Assembly: GCA_027016055.1 (NCBI GenBank)
Contig: JALWBF010000088.1
Span: 1 to 27,875 of the forward strand
From: Archaeoglobaceae archaeon
Lineage (GTDB): Archaea > Halobacteriota > Archaeoglobi > Archaeoglobales > Archaeoglobaceae
Length of the DNA: 27,875 bases
Reading direction: 5' to 3'
The notes beneath the pieces were generated by a model. That model did not search any database, had not been told where the DNA came from, and saw only the letters and a program-made list of their open reading frames with translations. Shown one piece after another: positions 7,520 through 15,057 of this stretch. The stretch's first letter is position 1; each line of letters starts with the position of its first letter. The position numbers and the translations under genes were made by a program.

Positions 7520-7906
7520 ATGATCTGGCAGGGTAGGAGTAGGAGAAGCTACACGGGCAAGCTCCTCAGACCTCACAGAAAGAAGAGAAAGTATGAGATG
7601 GGAAGACCGCAAGTGGAAACTCTTATCGGGGAGAGGAAAATCAAGAAAGTTAGGGTTAGAGGCGGTAATTACAAGATAAAGCTCTTCAGAGATAAATTTG
7701 CGAACGTTTACGTGCCGAAGGAGGGAAAAGTGGTAAGGGCTGAAATCAAGAGGGTTGTTGAAAATCCCGCACACGTTCACTACGCGAGGAGAAACGTTAT
7801 AACGAAGGGTGCAATAATCGAAACTTCCGTTGGACTTGCGAAGGTTACGAACAGACCGAGTCAGGAGGGTATAATAAACGCTGTGCTGATTGAGGAATCC
7901 TCCTGA
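7520..7906 (+). CDS. rps8e: 30S ribosomal protein S8e
   Basis: This small-subunit ribosomal protein occurs only in archaea and eukaryotes. The 128-residue length is normal for archaeal S8e. The opening WQGRSRRSYTGKLLRPHRKK is diagnostic, followed by KYEMGRPQVETLIG, RVRGGNYKIKLFR and the C-terminal NVITKGAIIETSVGLAKVTNRPSQEG segment. It is strongly basic, as expected for rRNA contact. It has its own TATA box and is followed by a T-rich tract before topA, so it may be a single-gene unit. Confidence 0.97.
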   Translation: MIWQGRSRRSYTGKLLRPHRKKRKYEMGRPQVETLIGERKIKKVRVRGGNYKIKLFRDKFANVYVPKEGKVVRAEIKRVVENPAHVHYARRNVITKGAIIETSVGLAKVTNRPSQEGIINAVLIEESS

Positions 7907-7914
7907 TTTTCAGC

Positions 7915-7925
7915 TTTTTTGTTTA
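7915..7925 (+). terminator. T-rich tract after S8e
   Basis: TTTTTTG followed by TTT lies just after the S8e stop codon, the form expected of an archaeal intrinsic terminator. It is short and has no strong hairpin, so read-through into topA is possible. Confidence 0.35.
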
Positions 7926-7959
7926 CAGCTTTCGAGCTTTACGTTTTACCGTAGAGAAC

Positions 7960-9957
7960 ATGTGGCTTATAATAGCAGAGAAGGACAAAACGGCGAGGAG
8001 AATCGCGCAAATTCTGTTTAGAGATTTTAGACGATTAAACCGCTACGGCGTGAACTATTACTTCTCCCCCTCAAATCGTGCATACGTCTTGGGCTTGAAG
8101 GGGCACATAGTTGAAGTGGATTTTCCCTCCGAATACAACGATTGGAGACGAACGCCACTGAAGTCCCTTCTGAGAGCTAAGTTCGTTTGGAGGGTTAGAG
8201 AGAAGAAAATAGCAAAGTTGTTGGTCGAGCTTGCCAAGGAAGTTGAAAGGGTTACGATCGCTACGGATTACGACAGGGAAGGTGAGCTCATAGGTGTCGA
8301 AGCCGTAAAAATAATTAGGAAGGTAAATCCGAACGTTAAAGTTGATAGGGTTAGATTCAGTGCGATAACTCCGGCAGACATAAGAAGGGCATTCGAAAAT
8401 CCCGTTGAAATCGATTACAACTTAGCCAAATCCGCCGAAGTTAGGCAGAAGATCGATCTGATATGGGGAGCGGTGCTTACCAGACTGCTTTCGTTATCAG
8501 CTGGGAAGATAGGCAAAGACTTTCTAAGCGCCGGCAGAGTCCAATCTCCGACGTTGAGGCTTATAGTTGAGAGGGAAAGGCAGATTCAGGAGTTCAAATC
8601 CAAGAAGTTCTGGGAGGTATACATAAAAGTTAGGGGGATAGAAGCCAAGCTTGAAAGGAGATTTGAAAGCAAAGATGAAGCAAAGATTGTTTTAGCATCT
8701 ATAGGCGATTTTGCAAGGGTTACGAATTTCGAGAAGAAGGTAGTTGAGGAGAACAAGCCGATTCCGTTCAACACGACAGAATTTCTGAAGGAAGCATCCA
8801 GATTCATGAGTCCGGATAAGGCGATGAGGATAGCTGAAGAGCTATACATGAGCGGTTACATATCTTATCCGAGGACCGACAATACGGTCTATCCTCCGAC
8901 GCTGAATCTGAGAAGGCTCGCTGAGATGTTCATCGGAACGGAATTCGATAGGGAAGCAAAGATAGTTTTAGCCGGGGACATGGTTCCTTCGAAAGGAAGA
9001 AAGGAAACGAAGGATCATCCTCCCATTCATCCGACGGCGGTGGCATCAAAGGAAGAGCTCAGTAAAGATGAATGGATAATTTACGAGCTCGTCGTTAGGA
9101 GGTTCTTGGCATCCCTTGCCCCCAAAGCTATCTGGGAGATTAGAAGGGTCGAGCTTTCGGTTGATGGACTTAACTTCAGGGCATCGGGTAAAAGGCTTAT
9201 CGAGAAGGGTTGGAGATCGATCTACACATACGTTCAGGCGGATGAGAAAATAATTCCGGAATTTAAGCCCGGAGAGGTTATAAAAATAGAGGCGAAAAGA
9301 ATGGCGGAAAAGAGAACGAAACCGCCGCAGAGGTTCACAACCGGAAGGCTGATCAAACTAATGGAGAAGTTGGGCTTGGGAACAAAATCAACGAGGCATG
9401 AGATAATAAAGAAACTTTACAGCAGGAGATACGTTTACGGAAATCCTCTCAAGCCCACCAATACCGCATTTGCGGTTATAGAGGCTCTCAAAAGGAATGC
9501 TGAACTCATAACGCTCCCAGATATGACGGCAAAATTGGAGAAGGATATGGATGCAATAGCCGAAGGAAGGCTGGACGAAAAATCTGTTCTGCTCGAATCC
9601 GTGAGATTTTTGGAAAAAATTTTGAGCAGTGTAAATATCGAAGAGCTCGGTAAGAGCTTGAAGGACGGAATAGAAGAGGATAGAAGGAAGGAGCTTGAAA
9701 AGAACGCTCTCGGAAAATGCCCGAAGTGTGGGGGGACGCTTGTTATAAAGAGGGCTGAAAAGAGGTTCGTCGGATGCACTAACTATCCGAATTGCGATCT
9801 ATCCTTTCCTCTGCCTCAGAAGGGAAGGATTTACATAACATCGAACGTCTGCGAAAGGCACGGGTTAAGGAAGATAAAGATAAGGACCAAGGACGGGACT
9901 TGGGATCTCGGCTGTCCTTATTGCAGTTATCTCAAGTGGAAGGAAAAGTCTACTTGA
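7960..9957 (+). CDS. topA: DNA topoisomerase I (type IA)
   Basis: This 665-residue type IA enzyme relaxes negatively supercoiled DNA by single-strand passage. The N-terminal TOPRIM domain starts with LIIAEKDKTARRIA and contains DYDREGELIG (103-112) with the metal-binding acids. FLSAGRVQSPTLRLIVERE marks the next conserved block. The catalytic tyrosine is Y303 in YISYPRTDN, and LMEKLGLGTKSTRHEII near residue 467 is the DNA-binding helix segment. The C-terminus carries CPKCGG...CTNYPNC, a four-cysteine zinc ribbon, followed by a second partial Cys/His cluster ending CPYC. Length and architecture fit archaeal TopA; there is no helicase module, so it is not reverse gyrase. It ends in an 8-bp convergent overlap with the pilin-like gene. 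Confidence 0.95.
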   Translation: MWLIIAEKDKTARRIAQILFRDFRRLNRYGVNYYFSPSNRAYVLGLKGHIVEVDFPSEYNDWRRTPLKSLLRAKFVWRVREKKIAKLLVELAKEVERVTIATDYDREGELIGVEAVKIIRKVNPNVKVDRVRFSAITPADIRRAFENPVEIDYNLAKSAEVRQKIDLIWGAVLTRLLSLSAGKIGKDFLSAGRVQSPTLRLIVERERQIQEFKSKKFWEVYIKVRGIEAKLERRFESKDEAKIVLASIGDFARVTNFEKKVVEENKPIPFNTTEFLKEASRFMSPDKAMRIAEELYMSGYISYPRTDNTVYPPTLNLRRLAEMFIGTEFDREAKIVLAGDMVPSKGRKETKDHPPIHPTAVASKEELSKDEWIIYELVVRRFLASLAPKAIWEIRRVELSVDGLNFRASGKRLIEKGWRSIYTYVQADEKIIPEFKPGEVIKIEAKRMAEKRTKPPQRFTTGRLIKLMEKLGLGTKSTRHEIIKKLYSRRYVYGNPLKPTNTAFAVIEALKRNAELITLPDMTAKLEKDMDAIAEGRLDEKSVLLESVRFLEKILSSVNIEELGKSLKDGIEEDRRKELEKNALGKCPKCGGTLVIKRAEKRFVGCTNYPNCDLSFPLPQKGRIYITSNVCERHGLRKIKIRTKDGTWDLGCPYCSYLKWKEKST

Positions 9958-11587
9958 GTATCTGGAAGACCCCTACGTAATCCGTATACAATTTCGACGG
10001 ATACCTATAAAGAACTCCCATCTTCCAGTATTCGTATGTTACGTCGTTTTGAACAACAAGAACTATCATCTTGCCGTTTCTAACGTAATTTTGAAGTTCG
10101 ATCGAATTCAATCCTACTCCGAGCCACACCTCCTGAGAAGAATCGTTGGCGGCTATTAGATCGTAAGCTCCTTTCGTGTAATTCCAAATGTAAAGCGATT
10201 CTCCTTCGTAATACCTTCCAACGCCGTAACCGTTCCAATTCACGTATGTTTCGATAACGTTCGTAGTGTTCAATCCGTATATCTCAAATCTCTGCGCGGC
10301 ATGGTATCCCGTGCCTACAGCCTCGCTCACCAAATACACTCCGTCGTCCTTGGTTATGTTTGTGGTCGGCAACGGCACTGTAGGTGTCGTGTTCGAGCTC
10401 GGAGGATTCAGATAGGTCTCGTTACCGAAAGCGAAAACGGCTCCTGGCGTGTTGGCATCGTAGGTAACGCCGTATGGAAAGCTCAATTGGACACCCGTGC
10501 CGATAACGGATATTTTATAGAGAACGAATCCGCACGATGCGCTGAAGTTTACAGTAGCTTCTCCGCTTTTATTTGAGCTGAAAACGACATTCGCGCAACC
10601 GCTCTTATCGGTGTAAACGACGCTTGGAGTTATCGATCCGACTCCGGTTAGAGTGACGTTTACAGGATAGCCCCTAACCGGATTGTTGTATTCATCGAGA
10701 ACCTTAACCCCCAAAACTATCGATTCCCCGATCCTTACACTGTAATTAGTGGTCGGATTCGTCGGGATTATCATAAACGGCTTAGGGGTTTCGATGTTGG
10801 AATACTGCAAAGCTGAAACAGACACGCCTTTCAGCAAAACGGTATACGATATCTCGAGTTTAGTTACATTTTGATACGTTACCGTAACGTTATTACCGCT
10901 CACCGTTACGTTGTAGCCCATATTTTCGAGCTTGGGCTTAATTTTGATCCAGTAACTTGGGCAATCCGTTCTGAACCTGATTGTAACGTTTTTAGCCATA
11001 ACGTAGCCGCCGTAGGAAATTGGAACCACGACCAAATCTATCGGCTGGGATGACGTGAAAGATTCGAAGGTCGCATTTATCAGCGGGATCCTGATTTCAT
11101 CCCGCGTAAACATCTGCTGATCCGCAGCTTCACCTATAAATCTTCTCCCTATAAACCTAAGAATCGCTGTATTTTCGAATAGTAGCTTGTATCCTCTGTT
11201 GTAAAAGTAATTTAGGTATATTTCGATGCTGTCGGTGGTGTAATTGGACGATCTTGAAATTATAGATCCGTTCGGCAGTATCTCCTCGTAACTCAATTCG
11301 ATCGCGTATCGTTTTGAAGTAACCGAAGAAGCCATCGTCGGAGGTGATATCAGAAGAGGATATCTCGGATAACTTATGCCCAAATCGAGCGTTACGGTCG
11401 TTAACCTGTTGTCTATGATATCCTTTGAAAGCGTTTGAAGTTCGTCGATAATTTTATTTAAATGCTTAAATTCCGCATCCTTGCACATGCTCGGAACCAT
11501 CTGAGTCTGAAGTATAGCCAGAAATATCATCAAGGTCATCATCAGAAGTATGAATCCAACCAAAACCGAGACTCCCTTTTTGTTCAT
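9950..11587 (-). CDS. Large pilin-like surface protein with class III-type signal and Ig-like domain
   Basis: This is a 545-residue secreted protein. The N-terminus MNKKGVSVLVGFILLMM has the short basic leader, glycine and long hydrophobic helix of archaeal type IV pilins processed by PibD/EppA-type peptidases; predicted cleavage is around residue 4 or 5. The exported part has many N-x-S/T sequons and an Ig-like module at about 281-361 (VRIGESIVLGVKVLDEYNNP... followed by TDKSGCANVVF), of the BIG_1/invasin type. Most archaeal pilins are much shorter, so this may be an adhesin or minor tip subunit. Two earlier in-frame starts exist (11596 GTG, 11593 ATG), but ATG 11587 has AGGTGA at a 5-nt spacing and gives the best signal. 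It follows the TadC-like gene directly and probably uses that machinery. Confidence 0.8.
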   Translation of the reverse strand: MNKKGVSVLVGFILLMMTLMIFLAILQTQMVPSMCKDAEFKHLNKIIDELQTLSKDIIDNRLTTVTLDLGISYPRYPLLISPPTMASSVTSKRYAIELSYEEILPNGSIISRSSNYTTDSIEIYLNYFYNRGYKLLFENTAILRFIGRRFIGEAADQQMFTRDEIRIPLINATFESFTSSQPIDLVVVPISYGGYVMAKNVTIRFRTDCPSYWIKIKPKLENMGYNVTVSGNNVTVTYQNVTKLEISYTVLLKGVSVSALQYSNIETPKPFMIIPTNPTTNYSVRIGESIVLGVKVLDEYNNPVRGYPVNVTLTGVGSITPSVVYTDKSGCANVVFSSNKSGEATVNFSASCGFVLYKISVIGTGVQLSFPYGVTYDANTPGAVFAFGNETYLNPPSSNTTPTVPLPTTNITKDDGVYLVSEAVGTGYHAAQRFEIYGLNTTNVIETYVNWNGYGVGRYYEGESLYIWNYTKGAYDLIAANDSSQEVWLGVGLNSIELQNYVRNGKMIVLVVQNDVTYEYWKMGVLYRYPSKLYTDYVGVFQILK

Positions 11588-11592
11588 GCTCA

Positions 11593-13440
11593 TCACCTTA
11601 GAAGTATTCTAAACACTATGTATGTCGCCATAAGGAATACGTAGGAGTGTTTCAGCCCGGATTCGATCTTACCTTCACCGATAACCCCGGCTATGATTCC
11701 CGAAAGCAGACCGACGAGTATAGATATCTGGAAGAATACTTCCTTTATCCTTCCTACGTTCAGAACGAACGAGATTGCCGATACTGTAACGTTTACTGAG
11801 AACGCTGAAAGGAAGCTCGTTATTATTACGTAAACAACGAATAGGAAAATGAATATTGACATATACGTTATAATAATATATGTGAACATATAATTCCTAA
11901 CCTTTTTTGCAAATCTTACCTCAGCATCCGCATACTTGGCAACTGTAATGAAGGCATCCTTAAAGCTCGGTGAGACCTCCAAAGCTTTGGAAACTATCGG
12001 TATAACCTTCATAATTACGTCGCTCTTCACCCTTGAGCCGAATACGTTGAAAGCCTTATGAACTGTAGCGCCCCACTCGATCCTTCTCCTTATGACGGAT
12101 ATCTCCTTAGATATTATCCCCATCTCGGATGTCGATAAGACTTTGAGCGCTTCTAAAATGTTCAGTCCGGCTTCGTTAAGCACGGAAAGCTCCCTAAATA
12201 TATCGGGAACCCTTTCTTCGATTTTTCTTATCGTTCTTGTTCTAAGCTCAACCAGTATGATTAGAGGTATTACGACCGCCGACACAGCCAAAACCGTAGA
12301 TTTTTCGACATCCAAAAATCTTGATGAAACCGCAAACGCCGAAATACCGATTAAAGCAAGATGGAACGCCAAATACCTAAGCTTGAGTGTATATATCGTT
12401 CTCTCCTTAAACGGATATACCAAAATCTTTAAGATCTTTTTGAGAATCCTTCTAAAGTTGTTTATTCTGAAAGATCCAGCCCTACCGGATTTAACTCTTA
12501 TCATCGGTATCTCCCTTTCTTCGAGTATCTCTTCAACCCTTACCTTCGGAACCGGTAAAGACGATCTGATCAGGTAGATGAACGAAACGGTTGCCAGCGG
12601 AAGAACCACTGCCATGGCTATTCTGTATAGATTTATGATGTTTTCACCGATCAGTTGCATTACCACCAGAACTATGAGCAGAAACAGCGGAAGCAATACG
12701 AAAACAGCCAAATAGACTTCCGCCATTATTCCCAAGAAGTCTATATACGAGTCGAAGCTGACCTCCTGCTCCTCGAGCAATTCTTCAGACTTACCCTTTA
12801 AAAATTCCGTAAGCTTACCGCCACCACTCAAAACAAAGATTAGGTCGTCCAAGAATGCCGCGAGCTTTTCGCTCGGCGTGGTGTCTCTGACGAACTTCAG
12901 AGCTTCGAAGAGATCGTGCTTGAAGTTTTCGATTAAATCTACGGCTACCTTGAATTCTCTGCTCAGCTCACCGCACATAACCTTCGATTCCGCTATGCAC
13001 TTGATTATGTCGTAAATCCTCACACCGCCGGTGGCCATGCCGAACATCATGTTAACGGCATGCGGAAGATACAGCTCTATTTCGTGCCTACTCCTTGCAG
13101 ATACGAAAAAAGGATAGAGCATTACGATGCGGTGAGCCAATTTGAATAACAACAGACCGAGCAGTAAAGAACATAAAACGGTATAGCACAAACTCAGAAT
13201 ATTATAATTTCCCATTATATATTCGGGAATGAATTGAATCAGATAGTGCTTAAAGTATTCGAACGGAATAACGAACGTAAAGAGGTATAATCCAAAAATA
13301 ACTCCGATAATTCCGGATACAGCCGATATCTTAAAGGCTAACGCCAGAAATCTTTGAAGGGTCATCGGTATCCTCGCTCCAACCAAGGCTTTATTTAAGT
13401 CCGCGAATTTTTCTGTGTTCCTTTTAACGCGATGCTTCAA
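11593..13440 (-). CDS. Two-domain TadC/FlaJ-type membrane platform protein (T2SS F superfamily)
   Basis: This 615-residue polytopic protein is the inner-membrane core of an archaeal type IV pilus-like assembly system. Two related halves each have a cytoplasmic helical domain followed by paired membrane segments. Half one has helices near 30-55 and 78-100, then a cytoplasmic region to 240 and helices near 240-290. Half two has helices near 355-400, a cytoplasmic region with VPDIFRELSVLNEAGLNILEAL, and three or four terminal helices. This duplicated form is typical of archaeal TadC/FlaJ proteins. The TTG at 13440 is the start: the sequence before it, GGAGGTGAT, is a perfect complement of the archaeal 16S tail at 5-nt spacing. 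It overlaps the ATPase gene by 17 bp, so the two are coupled. Confidence 0.9.
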   Translation of the reverse strand: MKHRVKRNTEKFADLNKALVGARIPMTLQRFLALAFKISAVSGIIGVIFGLYLFTFVIPFEYFKHYLIQFIPEYIMGNYNILSLCYTVLCSLLLGLLLFKLAHRIVMLYPFFVSARSRHEIELYLPHAVNMMFGMATGGVRIYDIIKCIAESKVMCGELSREFKVAVDLIENFKHDLFEALKFVRDTTPSEKLAAFLDDLIFVLSGGGKLTEFLKGKSEELLEEQEVSFDSYIDFLGIMAEVYLAVFVLLPLFLLIVLVVMQLIGENIINLYRIAMAVVLPLATVSFIYLIRSSLPVPKVRVEEILEEREIPMIRVKSGRAGSFRINNFRRILKKILKILVYPFKERTIYTLKLRYLAFHLALIGISAFAVSSRFLDVEKSTVLAVSAVVIPLIILVELRTRTIRKIEERVPDIFRELSVLNEAGLNILEALKVLSTSEMGIISKEISVIRRRIEWGATVHKAFNVFGSRVKSDVIMKVIPIVSKALEVSPSFKDAFITVAKYADAEVRFAKKVRNYMFTYIIITYMSIFIFLFVVYVIITSFLSAFSVNVTVSAISFVLNVGRIKEVFFQISILVGLLSGIIAGVIGEGKIESGLKHSYVFLMATYIVFRILLR

Positions 13441-14992
13441 AGTTCATCACCTCCTCAAAAGCCCTTTCCGGGCTGCGGTAGTATTCGTGAATGAACCTCG
13501 TAACGAGCTTGTAGTGCCTGATGCCTTTGGAATCCATAAGTTCGAGAAACTCCTTTCTCCTCTTCAATTCCTCCACGACCTCGTATACGTCCAAACCCAT
13601 TATCTGGGCTATCTTTTCAAGCTTCCTCGAATCGTTAACCTGAACGAACTTATCTTCGACCGGATCCCATTTAAAAAGCGGATTTACGAGCAGGTTCTTG
13701 TTCGCCGGATCTATTCCGAATATCTCATTTACTTCCCTCGCCCTCCTCTTCCTCAAACCCCTCTTAACCCACATGAACTGCACTATGACTGCATCCAAGA
13801 ACTGAATCATAACCCTCGGAACGTTCAGCGGTTCGTTTTCCAACCTGTAAACGAGCTGGTTGACATCTCCGGCATGCAAGGTTGCGTAAGATGCATGCCC
13901 GGTTGACATAGCCTGAAAAAGAGTTTGAGCCTCCCTTCCCCTTACTTCTCCGACCACTATGTAATCAGGTCTCTGCCTCAAAGCAGCTTTTAGCAGATCA
14001 TACATATCGATCTCCTGCCCCTCAATTCCCATCCTCGTAACTCCCGCGATCCAGTTTTCGTGGTAAAGCTGAATCTCCCTCGTATCCTCGATAGATACGA
14101 CTTTAGCTTCCGGCGGAATGAACATCAGAAGGGCGTTCATCGTTGTAGTTTTGCCCGAAGCTGTTTCGCCGATAACCATGAAGCTCATCTTGTTCTCTAC
14201 GAGCAACCAGAAGTAAGCCAAAATCGCGGAATTCATAGTTCCGAATCTCATAAGGTCTATGGGCGTGAAGGGTTCGGTTCTGAACTTTCTTATGGTAAAG
14301 CTGCTCCCCCTCGTCGTTATCTCAGTTCCGTAAGTTGCCTGCAATCTGCTTCCATCCGGCAGTGTAGCATCGATGAGCGGTGTGGCATATGATATGTGCT
14401 TTCCGGATTTCTGGCAAAGGAGTAATACCAAGGAATCGAGCTGCTCCTTTGAGAACCTTACGTTCGTCCTTAGGCTACCGTATTTTCTGTGAAAAACGTA
14501 AACCGGGATATCGTAACCGTCGCATGAGATGTCCTCCAAATACGGATCGTTCATGAAGCATTCGATTGGGCCGTATCCGAAGAAGTCCCTTAAAAGGAAG
14601 TAAAGTATCTTTAAGGCGAGTTCGCTCTTCAATTCGATTGCGTATTCGTCCAAAAGTTCATCTAAAGTCTTTACGAGAGCTTCGATTCTGGATTCGATAT
14701 TCGAATCAAATTCCTTCAAAACGAGCACCCTTCTGAGATCGTTATATAAGTCTGTCATGAGTTCGAACTCATCCTCGGCAAGCTGGGGCTCTATAACGTA
14801 GTAAGTCTGCTGAAGGGTCTCAAGATCCTTTCTTATTTGAATCTTCAGAAATCCCGGAACTATCCAATACTCGTCGATGATCTGAACGTTATCGGGGATC
14901 GTTACATCGAGTATCGGCTGTTTAAACTCCTCATGAATTTTAAGAATAACTTTATAATATTCTGGTGTTACAATTTCGAACTCGTATGCCAT
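13424..14992 (-). CDS. Type II/IV secretion ATPase (VirB11/TadA/GspE superfamily)
   Basis: This 522-residue motor ATPase energises assembly of a pilus-like structure with the TadC-type protein encoded next. A long N-terminal domain precedes the RecA-like core. Walker A is GETASGKTTT (275-284), followed by the Asp-box segment SIEDTREIQL, Walker B region VVGEVRGREAQTLFQAM, and the His-box STGHASYATLHAG. The tract DGSRLQATYGTEITTRGSSFTIRKF is characteristic of archaeal family members. A GTG at 15010 would add six residues; ATG 14992 is preferred because the AT-rich TTTTAAAA at about 15015-15022 sits some 26 nt upstream. It is not an archaellum FlaI by context: no other fla genes are adjacent. 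Confidence 0.92.
   Translation of the reverse strand: MAYEFEIVTPEYYKVILKIHEEFKQPILDVTIPDNVQIIDEYWIVPGFLKIQIRKDLETLQQTYYVIEPQLAEDEFELMTDLYNDLRRVLVLKEFDSNIESRIEALVKTLDELLDEYAIELKSELALKILYFLLRDFFGYGPIECFMNDPYLEDISCDGYDIPVYVFHRKYGSLRTNVRFSKEQLDSLVLLLCQKSGKHISYATPLIDATLPDGSRLQATYGTEITTRGSSFTIRKFRTEPFTPIDLMRFGTMNSAILAYFWLLVENKMSFMVIGETASGKTTTMNALLMFIPPEAKVVSIEDTREIQLYHENWIAGVTRMGIEGQEIDMYDLLKAALRQRPDYIVVGEVRGREAQTLFQAMSTGHASYATLHAGDVNQLVYRLENEPLNVPRVMIQFLDAVIVQFMWVKRGLRKRRAREVNEIFGIDPANKNLLVNPLFKWDPVEDKFVQVNDSRKLEKIAQIMGLDVYEVVEELKRRKEFLELMDSKGIRHYKLVTRFIHEYYRSPERAFEEVMNFEASR
13446..13455 (-). promoter_or_regulatory. Near-perfect Shine-Dalgarno inside the ATPase gene
   Basis: The minus strand reads GGAGGTGATG, followed after a short gap by TTG at 13440. 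It lies within the last codons of the ATPase gene and shows that the platform protein uses a TTG start in a different frame. Confidence 0.75.
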
Positions 14993-15057
14993 TATGATTA
15001 TAATGGTCACGTCATTTTAAAAAATGTATCGAGAAAAAATAAAATTTAAGTAAAAAA

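Noticed and set aside
7346..7780. 144-residue minus-strand frame across the protease/S8e junction
   Set aside because: It spans two well-supported plus-strand genes and the S8e promoter; no family features.
7960..9957. Reverse gyrase
   Set aside because: The protein is only 665 residues and starts directly with the TOPRIM domain; no helicase module is present.
12092..12577. 161-residue plus-strand frame opposite the TadC/FlaJ gene
   Set aside because: Ser/Thr-rich hydrophobic translation typical of the antisense of membrane-protein codons; the minus-strand gene is well supported.
13415..13906. 163-residue plus-strand frame opposite the secretion ATPase
   Set aside because: It covers conserved codons of the ATPase C-terminus in antisense and shows no domain.
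13424..14992. Archaellum motor FlaI
   Set aside because: The ATPase core would fit, but no archaellin, FlaF/G/H or chemotaxis genes adjoin, and the platform protein is the duplicated TadC-like form.
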